Assembly: GCA_027449125.1 (NCBI GenBank)
Contig: DAIDME010000106.1
Coordinates: 19,312-83,311 of the forward strand
Direction of reading: 5' to 3'
Origin: Solirubrobacterales bacterium
GTDB taxonomy: Bacteria > Actinomycetota > Thermoleophilia > Solirubrobacterales > Solirubrobacteraceae
Length of the DNA: 64,000 nucleotides
Shown: positions 8,074 to 15,122 of the stretch, in pieces
How the letters are laid out: each line of letters opens with the position of its first letter
Position numbering within the stretch: position 1 is the first letter of the stretch
Program-made: the position numbers and the translations under genes
The notes under the pieces: model-generated
Seen by the model: only the letters and a program-made list of their open reading frames with translations
What the model was told of the DNA's origin: nothing
Database searches by the model: none

Positions 8074-8286
8074 TTGCCTGACGTCGAAGCTCACATCACC
8101 GGGACGGTCTGGAAGATCGAGGTCGAGGTCGGAGACACGGTGCAGGAGGGTGACGCGGTCGTCATCCTCGAGTCGATGAAGATGGAGATGCCGGTGGAGT
8201 CCGAGGAATCCGGCGTGGTGAGTGAGATCCGCTGCACGGAGGGCCAGGCGGTCTCCGAGGGCGATGTGCTGATCGTCCTCGAGTGA
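8074..8286 (+). CDS. Short biotin/lipoyl-attachment carrier protein
   Basis: This is a 70-residue stand-alone biotinyl domain. The biotinylation motif ESMKMEMPVES is at about residues 33-43, with the modified Lys between two Met residues. Flanking GD-V-EGD-VV and EGxxVxEGDxLxxLE turns complete the flattened beta-barrel. Small free-standing carriers of this kind serve acyl-CoA carboxylases in actinobacteria, but no carboxylase subunit lies in the window, so the partner must be elsewhere. The TTG start is supported by AGGAGGG with a 4-nt spacer. The alternative lipoyl reading is less likely given the MKM motif. Confidence 0.9.
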   Translation: MPDVEAHITGTVWKIEVEVGDTVQEGDAVVILESMKMEMPVESEESGVVSEIRCTEGQAVSEGDVLIVLE

Positions 8287-8304
8287 CGGGGCCGGATGCG
8301 TGGC

Positions 8305-9078
8305 TCAGCTGGCGTCCCAGCGAAACCAGCGCACGCCAATGGCCGTACAGATGACGATGTAGCCAAAGGCAGCCGCGACCGCGCCGGTGTCGGTCGCGCC
8401 CCAGGCGCCCACATCGAGCACACCGGCGTACATCGTCATCGCGACGCCCACGGGGCTCCAGCGCGAGACGTCCTGCCAGAAGCTGCCGAGCGCGCCCGTC
8501 TGGCCGAACGTGCCGAGGATGATGAGCGCCGCGAGCAGCACGCGCGCCACCGCCTGCAGCGTGTCGGTCGAGCGGATCAGCCCCACGAGCGCCTGGGCGA
8601 TCGCGAGAAACACGCCGCCCGCCAGCGCCGAGACCAGCAGCACCAGCAGGTATTGCCCGATCGAGGGCGAGAGGTTGTGGATGCGCGTGCCGACGATCAC
8701 CACGATCAGCGCCAGGATCAGGTTGGCCAGCGCCTGCACCGCCAGGCGGCTGGTCATGATCGCCCAGGTGGGCGCCGGCGTGACCCGCAGGCGCTGGAAG
8801 ACGCCCCGCTCGCGGTCCCGCGAGGTCGAGAGCGCATAGCCGACGATCGCCATCGCCAGCAGGCCGTATGAGATCGCCAGGCCGATGATGTAGCCGACCC
8901 CGTCGAAGGTCTGCGCCGCCCGCGGTCGGTCGGTGATGACCAGCAGGAAGATCGGCAGGAGCAGGCTCACGATCAGCGAGCGCCGGTGTTTGCGGAAGGC
9001 GGCGAAGTCGGCCTGAAGCAGCGCGCTCAGCACTGTGCCGATCGATGGCACCGGGCGCGGCTCGGATTCGCTAGTCAC
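8305..9078 (-). CDS. ABC-2 type transporter permease
   Basis: This is the membrane subunit of the exporter whose ATPase is encoded just upstream. It has about 257 residues with six predicted spans. A long first extracytoplasmic part follows FRKHRRSLIVSLLLPIFLLVI, and the conserved cytoplasmic RDRERGVFQRLRVTP motif between spans is typical of ABC-2/DrrB permeases. The GTG at 9078 is chosen because it overlaps the ATPase stop by 8 bp and begins just before the first conserved segment. The longer frame to 9162 would bury the start deep in the ATPase gene. Likely substrates are drugs or lipids, but the sequence does not say which. Confidence 0.88.
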   Translation of the reverse strand: MTSESEPRPVPSIGTVLSALLQADFAAFRKHRRSLIVSLLLPIFLLVITDRPRAAQTFDGVGYIIGLAISYGLLAMAIVGYALSTSRDRERGVFQRLRVTPAPTWAIMTSRLAVQALANLILALIVVIVGTRIHNLSPSIGQYLLVLLVSALAGGVFLAIAQALVGLIRSTDTLQAVARVLLAALIILGTFGQTGALGSFWQDVSRWSPVGVAMTMYAGVLDVGAWGATDTGAVAAAFGYIVICTAIGVRWFRWDAS

Positions 9079-9982
9079 GGACCTCGCTCCCGGTGAGCCC
9101 GATGAACACGTCCTCCAAGGTGACCTCGCCGTGGGCCACCTCGCGCACGCGCGGATCGTCACGGTGCTTGACGATCAGCTCACCCGGCGTCTCGGCCGTC
9201 AGGAGCCGCCCGTGGTCGATGATCGCCACGCGGTCGCAGACGGCCTGTGCCTCCTCCATCGAATGTGTCGTCAGCAGGATGCTCCCGCCCCGCTCCCGCA
9301 GCTGCTCGATGCGCGACCAGAGCCGCCGGCGCGACTGCGGGTCAAGGCCGGCGGTGGGCTCGTCCAGCAGCAGCAGCGCGGGCTCGTGCACCACCGCGAT
9401 CTGCAGCGCCAGGCGCTGCTGCTGGCCACCGGAGAGCTGGCTGAAGGGCTTGCCCGCCTCGGCCTCGAGACCGACCTCGGCGAGCCGCCCTGAAAGCTCG
9501 CCATCACGCAGGCGCACCCCGTAGAGGCCCGCGTAGAGGCGCAGGATCTGCGTGATCGTGAGGTCCGGCTGGAAGCTCGTTGCCTGCAGCTGCACACCGA
9601 TGCGAGCCTTGGCCCGCATCGCGTCGTGGCCGATGTCGATCCCATCCACCCGGATCGTGCCCGCACGCGGCCTGACGAGACCTTCGATCGCGCTGAGCGT
9701 GCTGGTCTTGCCCGCGCCGTTCGGCCCCAGCAGCCCGAAGATCTCGCCGCGCCGTATCCGCAAGCTGACCTCCGCGACCGCCACCTTGGCCCCGTAGGCG
9801 ACGGTCAGCCCATCGACCTCGAGCACGCTGTCACCGACAACGGGCAACCTGGCTGCCGGTGGCCGCGCCGGCTGCTCCGGCAGCGCTCTCGGGAGCAGCA
9901 GCAAGGACCCGTCCGCGCGCTCCTCCCCAACCACATAGGTCTCGGTCCGCCCGGCTCTGACGACGCTCACTGTCTCGGCCAC
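9071..9982 (-). CDS. ABC transporter ATP-binding protein (DrrA-like)
   Basis: This is a 303-residue nucleotide-binding subunit of a two-gene ABC-2 exporter. The Walker A motif GPNGAGKTS is at about 86-94, followed by the Q-loop, an LSGGQQQR signature, the Walker B LLLLDEPTAGLD and the TTHSMEEA switch His. An unusual 50-residue N-terminal extension (about 1-50) precedes the ABC domain and contains an ETYVVGEERADGSLLLLP segment of unknown role. The ATPase family normally starts near residue 52. The extension is in frame and begins with ATG at 9982, so I kept it. It forms an operon with the permease (8-bp overlap). Confidence 0.9.
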   Translation of the reverse strand: MAETVSVVRAGRTETYVVGEERADGSLLLLPRALPEQPARPPAARLPVVGDSVLEVDGLTVAYGAKVAVAEVSLRIRRGEIFGLLGPNGAGKTSTLSAIEGLVRPRAGTIRVDGIDIGHDAMRAKARIGVQLQATSFQPDLTITQILRLYAGLYGVRLRDGELSGRLAEVGLEAEAGKPFSQLSGGQQQRLALQIAVVHEPALLLLDEPTAGLDPQSRRRLWSRIEQLRERGGSILLTTHSMEEAQAVCDRVAIIDHGRLLTAETPGELIVKHRDDPRVREVAHGEVTLEDVFIGLTGSEVRD

Positions 9983-10024
9983 GCCTCGGACACTAGCGGC
10001 CGGCGCGGCGCCGGTGGCCGTTCC

Positions 10025-10192
10025 TCAGTCGTCCTGCTCCCAGGGCGTGAAGTCAGCCTTGCGAGCCCCGCAAACAGGGCAGAACCAGGTTTCAGGGATG
10101 TCCGCGAACGCGGTCCCGGGTGGGATGCCGCCGTCCGGGTCGCCCTCTGCCGGGTCGTAGATGTACCCGCAGGACTCGCAGAGATACCTCAC
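10025..10192 (-). CDS. Rubredoxin
   Basis: This is a 55-residue iron protein encoded on the minus strand from GTG at 10192 to TGA at 10025. Two Cys pairs, [10 protein letters not shown] and [11 protein letters not shown], give the Fe(SCys)4 site. The intervening [13 protein letters not shown] and IPETWFCP match rubredoxin almost position for position, as does the length. It carries single electrons between reductases and acceptors such as alkane hydroxylases or superoxide/peroxide-detoxifying enzymes; none is adjacent. It begins 41 bp from the divergent Nudix gene and has no clear ribosome-binding site. Confidence 0.95.
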   Translation of the reverse strand: MRYLCESCGYIYDPAEGDPDGGIPPGTAFADIPETWFCPVCGARKADFTPWEQDD

Positions 10193-10232
10193 TTGCGGCA
10201 GCTTAGCCGACCGCCCGCGCTACGGTCGGGGC

Positions 10233-10808
10233 GTGAGCGCGCGTCCTGCCGCAACCGTGATCCTGCTGCGTGGCGACCGTTGCGGGCTGGAGCTGCTGAT
10301 GGTCAAGCGCAACCCGTCGGCGCGCTTCATGCCTGGGCACTGGGTCTTCCCGGGCGGCGCCGTGGACCCGGTCGACGGTGGCGGGGACACCGCACACGAG
10401 GCGGCCGCGCGCCGCGAGCTTCGTGAAGAGACAGGCATCCAGCTGGCCGCCGACGCTGAGCTCATCCTCCGTGCCCGCTGGATCACGCCGGAGCGCGCGC
10501 CGGTGCGCTTCGACACACGCTTCTACCTGGCGAGGGCGCCGGGTGGCCAGGAGCCGGTGGTCGACGGCACAGAGATCGTGGCTGCCCGCTGGCTGGCTCC
10601 TCGGGAGGCCCTCGAGCTCAATGCGGACGGCAGCTTCGCGCTGGCGTTCCCCACGCGCCGAGAACTCGAGCAGCTGGCCAGCTTCGCGTCGGCGGAGCAG
10701 CTGCTCGCCGCTTTCCGTGGGCGCGCCGGCGCAGTCCGGCCGCTGATGCCGGTCATCACCGACACGGGTGAGATCGTGCTGCCCGAGACGGCGGGAGGGT
10801 CAGTCTGA
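10233..10808 (+). CDS. Nudix hydrolase
   Basis: This is a 191-residue Nudix-fold pyrophosphohydrolase. The Nudix box runs from GGAVDP through AARRELREETGI, with the REExxEExG core present as RELREETG. The N-terminus VSARPAATVILLRG and the PGHWVFPGG strand suit the group related to mitochondrial NUDT19 and actinobacterial CoA/NDP-sugar hydrolases. The start is the GTG at 10233, where similarity begins; the frame extends to 10161, but that part overlaps the divergent rubredoxin region. It overlaps the convergent GH15 gene by 9 bp. The substrate is unknown. Confidence 0.9.
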   Translation: MSARPAATVILLRGDRCGLELLMVKRNPSARFMPGHWVFPGGAVDPVDGGGDTAHEAAARRELREETGIQLAADAELILRARWITPERAPVRFDTRFYLARAPGGQEPVVDGTEIVAARWLAPREALELNADGSFALAFPTRRELEQLASFASAEQLLAAFRGRAGAVRPLMPVITDTGEIVLPETAGGSV

Positions 10809-12692
10809 CTCCTCGTCGGCGATCACGTGCAGCACCGCGTTGATCAGCGCGAGGTGAGTGAACGCCTGCGGGTAGTTGCCGAGGTGCCGGCCGCTGTGCG
10901 CATCGAGCTCCTCGGCGAACAGCCCCAGACGCGAGGCGTGAGCGAGCAGCCGCTCACAGAGCACGCTCGCACGCGTGCTCTCGCCGATCTCCGACAGGGC
11001 CGAGACGAGCCAGAAGGAGCAGATCAGGAACGTTCCCTCCTCCCCTTTGAGACCGTCGTCGGTCTCGTCGGTGCGGTAGCGCAGCACCAGGCCGTGCTCG
11101 GTCAGCTCGTCTGCGATCGCGGTCACCGTGTTGCGCACGCGCTCGTCGTCAGGCGGCAGGAAGCGGTTGAGCGGGATCAGCAGTGTCGAGGCGTCGAGCG
11201 CATCTGTGTCGTAGTGCTGGCGGAACACGCCACGCTCGGAAACGCCTCTGGCGAGGATGTCCTCGCGGATCTCGTCGGCCGTCTGCTGCCACTGTGCGGC
11301 CAGCTCATCCTCGCCCTCACGCTCGGCCAGCCGCGCCCCACGGTCGGCCGCGACCCAGCACATCAGCTTCGACGAGACGTAGTGCTTGGGCTCGCCACGG
11401 GCCTCCCAGATGCCCTGGTCGGGCTTGTCCCAGACCGCCAGTGCGCACTGCACCTGATCCTTGATCACACCCCACAGCCGCTGGGGGATGTGGCCGCCCG
11501 TCTTGGTGTGCAGATAGATCGAGTCGAGCACCGCCCCGTAGACGTCGTTCTGGCGCTGGTTGTAGGCGCCGTTGCCGATCCGCACGGGCCTAGCGCCCTC
11601 GTAGCCGCCCAGATCGTCCAGCGTCGACTCGGCCAGGTCCCGCTCGCCGCCGACCCCATACATGATCTGCAGGCTGCCGTCGTCGTTGCGCTCGAGGTCG
11701 GCGACGAACTGCATGAAGTCGTCGGCCTCCCAGTCGAAGCCCAGCGCGTGCAGGCCCCACAGCGTGAAGGTCGCGTCGCGCATCCAGCAGTAGCGGTAGT
11801 CCCAGTTGCGCTCGCCCTGCGGCGCCTCCGGCAGTGAGGTGGTGAGCGCGGCCACCATCGCGCCGGTGGGCGCGTAGGTGAGCCCTTTGAGCGTCAGGGC
11901 CGAGCGGTGCAGGTGCTCGCGCCAACGGTGATCCGGGAAGCGCCCGCCGGCCAGCCACTCGCGCCAGTAGTGCTCTGTGTAGAGCAGACGCTGCTCAGCG
12001 TCCTGGAGATCACTGGGGCCATCCAGGCCACGTCCCCAACCGAGCGCGACGTAGCGCTTCTCGCCCTCCACCAGGGTGTGACGGGCACGTGCGCGACTGC
12101 CCTCGATCCCTAGCCGCAGGTCGGAGTGCAGCGCGATCTGCTGACCGTCCGCGCTCTTGGCCTCGGCCACCCCCCAGTCGCCATCGGGCACCGTCCACTG
12201 TGCCGGGTCACGGCCGTAGTCGAACATCGGCTCGCAGATCACCTCCACCTGGACGCTGCCCTGCACGCACTCGATCACGCGCACCAGCATGTGGTCGGCG
12301 TCCTGGTCGGTCGGTGGCCGCGTGCGCCCGTACTCCTCGCCGTGCTGCTCACGCCAGGGTCCGATCGTCAGCCCGTCGCGCACGACCATCCAGCCCGATG
12401 GCGTCAGCCACGTGGTCTCGATCACCATCGTCCCCGGCACGTAGCGGACCGTCAGCGGCACCACCATGCCGTAGGGACCTACCCGGAAGGAGCCGGCGCG
12501 GCGGTCGAGCAGCGCCCCGAACATGGACGGCGCGTCAAAGCGGGGCACCCCCAACCACTCGATGCTGCCGTCGGGCGCCAGCAGCGCCCCGGTGTGGCAG
12601 TTTGAGAGAAAGGCGTAGTCGGCTATCGCCGGAAACGGCGAGCCGCCGGTCAGCGGCCGGTCATGCGGCGGGATCGGGATCGTCGGCGACAC
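10800..12692 (-). CDS. Glycoside hydrolase family 15 (glucoamylase/trehalase-like)
   Basis: This is an approximately 630-residue GH15 enzyme with an N-terminal beta-sandwich (IADYAFLSNCHTGALLAPDG, then SIEWLGVPRFDAPSMF) and an (alpha/alpha)6 catalytic barrel. Family-typical segments are RNWDYRYCWMRDATFTLWGL, the KLMCWVAADRGARLA block and GNYPQAFTHLALINA near the C-terminus. Actinobacterial members of this architecture hydrolyse trehalose or small alpha-glucans. GTG at 12692 is preferred over 12767, because the longer version overlaps the upstream frame and adds unrelated residues. It has no signal peptide, so it is probably cytosolic. Confidence 0.88.
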   Translation of the reverse strand: MSPTIPIPPHDRPLTGGSPFPAIADYAFLSNCHTGALLAPDGSIEWLGVPRFDAPSMFGALLDRRAGSFRVGPYGMVVPLTVRYVPGTMVIETTWLTPSGWMVVRDGLTIGPWREQHGEEYGRTRPPTDQDADHMLVRVIECVQGSVQVEVICEPMFDYGRDPAQWTVPDGDWGVAEAKSADGQQIALHSDLRLGIEGSRARARHTLVEGEKRYVALGWGRGLDGPSDLQDAEQRLLYTEHYWREWLAGGRFPDHRWREHLHRSALTLKGLTYAPTGAMVAALTTSLPEAPQGERNWDYRYCWMRDATFTLWGLHALGFDWEADDFMQFVADLERNDDGSLQIMYGVGGERDLAESTLDDLGGYEGARPVRIGNGAYNQRQNDVYGAVLDSIYLHTKTGGHIPQRLWGVIKDQVQCALAVWDKPDQGIWEARGEPKHYVSSKLMCWVAADRGARLAEREGEDELAAQWQQTADEIREDILARGVSERGVFRQHYDTDALDASTLLIPLNRFLPPDDERVRNTVTAIADELTEHGLVLRYRTDETDDGLKGEEGTFLICSFWLVSALSEIGESTRASVLCERLLAHASRLGLFAEELDAHSGRHLGNYPQAFTHLALINAVLHVIADEESD

Positions 12693-12708
12693 GGCTCGGC
12701 CGCTAAGA

Positions 12709-13032
12709 CTACCTGGCCGTCCGAACGATCCGCGCCATTCTCCAGACGGCCAGCCGCACCCCGCCAACGTCAGCAGCAGCCCAGCCGGCCAGCGATGCGA
12801 CGGCTCCGGCGACGCTCGCCGCCACTTCAGCGACCAGCTGGAGGTTGCGCTGGAGGTTGCCGCCCGACACGATCGGCCGGCTCGCGGTCAGCCTGGCGAG
12901 GGAGCCGGCCAGCCCGAGCGCCCCGATGATCGCGCAGCCGTGCAGCGGCTCGTCGGCTACAGCCGCGAGGATCAGGCTGTCTGTCGAGAGGACCGCTGCG
13001 CTCCTCCGCCTTGATGCTCCCCGACCGTACAC
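12709..13032 (-). CDS. Hypothetical protein with degenerate PadR-like N-terminus
   Basis: The frame has coding-like composition, with third positions much richer in G/C than second positions. LSTDSLILAAVADEPLHG closely resembles the opening helix of PadR regulators (usually LSxxxLxILxxLxxxPxHGYxI). The following wing-and-dimer region does not match, although GGNLQRNLQLVAEV faintly recalls the PadR GTLYRxLxRLxxxG segment. A ribosome-binding-site-like GGAGGAG lies before a GTC where the PadR start would be expected, so the true start may be lost. I used GTG at 13032. The frame ends 16 bp before the GH15 start. It may be a decaying regulator. Confidence 0.4.
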   Translation of the reverse strand: MYGRGASRRRSAAVLSTDSLILAAVADEPLHGCAIIGALGLAGSLARLTASRPIVSGGNLQRNLQLVAEVAASVAGAVASLAGWAAADVGGVRLAVWRMARIVRTAR

Positions 13033-13180
13033 CTGGCGTCGCTGGGCGGCAAGGCTGCCTCCCGGGCGCGTTCCCCTGGCAGACGAGGCAGGTCGGCACT
13101 CCGGTGGACGGGCGCCAGAAGGGCGTGGTGGCGCGGCGCGCATGCGGCCCGGCACCCGCAGACTCGTCTGGCTCGGGGGT

Positions 13181-13229
13181 CGTCGGGGTGGGCCGGGCTG
13201 GGGGCCGTCGGGGTGGGCCGGGCTGGGGG
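13181..13229. repeat. Two 24-bp direct repeats, G-rich
   Basis: Perfect 24-bp copies at 13181-13204 and 13206-13229 are separated by one base (period 25) and consist mainly of GGGTGGGCCGGGCTGGGGG-like G-runs. The stretch lies between ccdA and the PadR-like frame, in a region with no other gene. Closely spaced G-runs could form G-quadruplex structure. Confidence 0.75.
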
Positions 13230-13241
13230 TCGGCGCGGTGG

Positions 13242-13267
13242 CGCACCCGGCCAGCGGGCCGGGTGCG
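13242..13267 (-). terminator. GC-rich hairpin just after ccdA
   Basis: A perfect 11-bp inverted repeat (13242-13252 with 13257-13267) with a 4-nt loop begins 5 nt beyond the ccdA stop codon. There is no U-run, as is common for terminators in high-GC actinobacteria. Confidence 0.6.
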
Positions 13268-13272
13268 ACAGG

Positions 13273-14007
13273 CTACGTGTCGCCGTTGAAGTTCGGCAGG
13301 CCGGCGGCGCGCAGCCAGTCGCTGACGTGCACGTTCAGGACCTCGAACTGGCCGGTGAAGATGAGCACGCCCATGCCGACGAGGACCGCGCCGCCGAGGC
13401 CGATCACGACCGGGTAGTGGCGCTTGACGACGTTCAGGGCGGCGGTCACCTTGCCGAACGCGAGGCCCGTGACCAGGAACGGGACGCCCAGCCCGGCGCA
13501 GTAGATCGCGAGCAGGAAGGCGCCCTGGTAGGCGCTCGAGGAGGTGCCGGCGGCGCTCACGATCGCACCGAGGGTGGGGCCGCTGCAGGGCGTCCAGCAG
13601 ATCGCAAAGGCGGCGCCGGTCAGCACCGGGCCAGAGCGGCCGGCGCGCTGGGTCAGCGCCGGCAGGTGCCATTCACGGGCGATCCGAGGGATCAGCGGGC
13701 TGGCGACGAAGATGACGCCCATGACGACGATCAGCGCGCCGCTGACGTCGCGGGCGGTCGTGCCGGTGAAGGCGCCGCGCAGCGCCTGCTGGCCGAGCAG
13801 GCCAAGGGCGATGTAGATCGCGGAGAAGCTGCCGATGAAGGCGAGCGTGGGGCCGATCACGCGGCGGGCCCTCAGCTCGGCGGTGTCGCTCACGCCCGCG
13901 ACCGAGGAGATGTAGCCGGGAACCAGCGGCAACACGCAGGGCGAGAGGAAGCTGATGAGGCCGGCGCCGAACGCGACCGGGATGCCGATGCCTGCTGCTG
14001 GGTCCAT
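13273..14007 (-). CDS. ccdA: CcdA-type cytochrome c biogenesis/thiol-disulfide membrane protein
   Basis: This is a 244-residue integral membrane protein with six predicted spans that carries reducing equivalents from cytoplasmic thioredoxin across the membrane to extracytoplasmic thiol proteins. The two redox Cys sit in the conserved FLSPCVLPLVPGY (TM1) and CWTPCSGPTLG (TM4) motifs. Its length and pattern match CcdA rather than full-length DsbD. No ResA or CcsB partner is adjacent, though copper and oxidase genes follow within 2-6 kb. The start ATG at 14007 is shortly after a low-complexity T/G run. Confidence 0.93.
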   Translation of the reverse strand: MDPAAGIGIPVAFGAGLISFLSPCVLPLVPGYISSVAGVSDTAELRARRVIGPTLAFIGSFSAIYIALGLLGQQALRGAFTGTTARDVSGALIVVMGVIFVASPLIPRIAREWHLPALTQRAGRSGPVLTGAAFAICWTPCSGPTLGAIVSAAGTSSSAYQGAFLLAIYCAGLGVPFLVTGLAFGKVTAALNVVKRHYPVVIGLGGAVLVGMGVLIFTGQFEVLNVHVSDWLRAAGLPNFNGDT

Positions 14008-14148
14008 TTTGCGGGGTTAGCGTAACTCGGGGGGGTTAATTTCGGGTGCTCGCGGCCTCCATTGTGTGTGCACACGGACAAACCGGACCTGTCGTTGCGG
14101 GCGGAGGGGCTGGCACGGCGATCGGAGGGGCCAAATACATCCCAGGGC

Positions 14149-15063
14149 ATGTACTTGGCCCACGAGATCGCTGGGATTGCGCGGGCGCAGGGCGGCCACG
14201 TCACGCGTGAGCAGCTGCGCGCGCTGGGCCTCTCGCGGATGGCGATCGAGCACCGGGTCTCGCAGGGGTCGCTGATCCGCGTGCACCACGGGGTCTACGC
14301 TGTGGGTCGGCTTGCCACCACAGCCCAGGAGAGCGCCCACGCGGCACTCCTGGCCGCGGGCCCGCGGTCGGCACTGGCGCGCCGCAGCGCGCTGGCGCTG
14401 TGGCGGTCGGCGCGCGACTGGCCGGCGCCGCACGAGCTTGTGAGCTCCTGCGACGTGCGCGTCAAGGGGCTCGTGGTACGGCGCTCGCAGACGCTGATCG
14501 TGCGCGACATCCGCACCGTCCAGGGGCTGCGGGTGACGAGCCCGGCGCGCACAGCACTCGACCTCGCCCCGAGCTGCAGCGCACAAGAGCTCACACGGAT
14601 CGTTGACGAGCTGCGCCACGGGTGCGGCCTGAGCGTGGCGGCGCTGCGGGACGTGGTGGCCCGCAACCGACGCCACCCGGGCGCAGGCGCGCTGCGCGAG
14701 CTGATCGGCGAGAGCCAGCGCGAGCCGGCACGTTCCGAGCTCGAGCGGGAGTTCATGCGCATGATCCGCCGCCACCGCCTGCCACTGCCCCGGCTCAACG
14801 TCTACGTGGGGGGCGAGCGGGTGGACGCCTACTTCCCCGAGCACGGCCTGGTCGTCGAGCTGGACGGGCGGCTCACGCACGGCTACGACTGGCGCCCGGC
14901 GTTCGAGGAGGACCGCCGCCGCGGAGTGGACGTGATGCTCCGCACCGGGCTGCCGACGCTCCGCTTCACATGGCGCCAGATCAAGCACCAGCAGGACGCC
15001 ACGGCCGCCAAGCTCCGGGCGATCTTGGCTGCGCGACAGGCGCCGCTGAGGCATCCAGGCTGA
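14149..15063 (+). CDS. AbiEi-like antitoxin domain fused to a DUF559/Vsr-type nuclease-like domain
   Basis: This is a protein of about 304 residues. The N-terminal winged helix (AHEIAGIARAQGGHVTREQL, then ALGLSRMAIEHRVSQGSLIRVHHGVYAVG) is the AbiEi_4-type antitoxin domain. The C-terminal part (ERVDAYFPEHGLVVELDGRLTH, then EDRRRGVDVMLRTGLPTLRFTW) matches DUF559, a Vsr-like PD-(D/E)xK fold, with candidate catalytic Asp, Glu-Leu-Asp and downstream Arg/Gln. Such fusions occur in many copies in soil actinobacteria, usually without an AbiEii toxin, and none is here. The ATG at 14149 is chosen from domain boundaries; the frame runs back to a TTG at 14062. Function unproven. Confidence 0.8.
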   Translation: MYLAHEIAGIARAQGGHVTREQLRALGLSRMAIEHRVSQGSLIRVHHGVYAVGRLATTAQESAHAALLAAGPRSALARRSALALWRSARDWPAPHELVSSCDVRVKGLVVRRSQTLIVRDIRTVQGLRVTSPARTALDLAPSCSAQELTRIVDELRHGCGLSVAALRDVVARNRRHPGAGALRELIGESQREPARSELEREFMRMIRRHRLPLPRLNVYVGGERVDAYFPEHGLVVELDGRLTHGYDWRPAFEEDRRRGVDVMLRTGLPTLRFTWRQIKHQQDATAAKLRAILAARQAPLRHPG

Positions 15064-15122
15064 TCGTGGGCGCGCGCGGAGGAACGCGTGGCGGCCGAGA
15101 CCGGCCCTGCCGCGCCCCAGCG

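Noticed and set aside
11183-12706. Several + frames opposite the GH15 gene
   Set aside because: Mirror-image frames typical of high third-position GC; no domain.
12827-13672. 281-codon - frame
   Set aside because: Shadow of ccdA and the PadR-like frame; Arg/Pro-rich with no domain.
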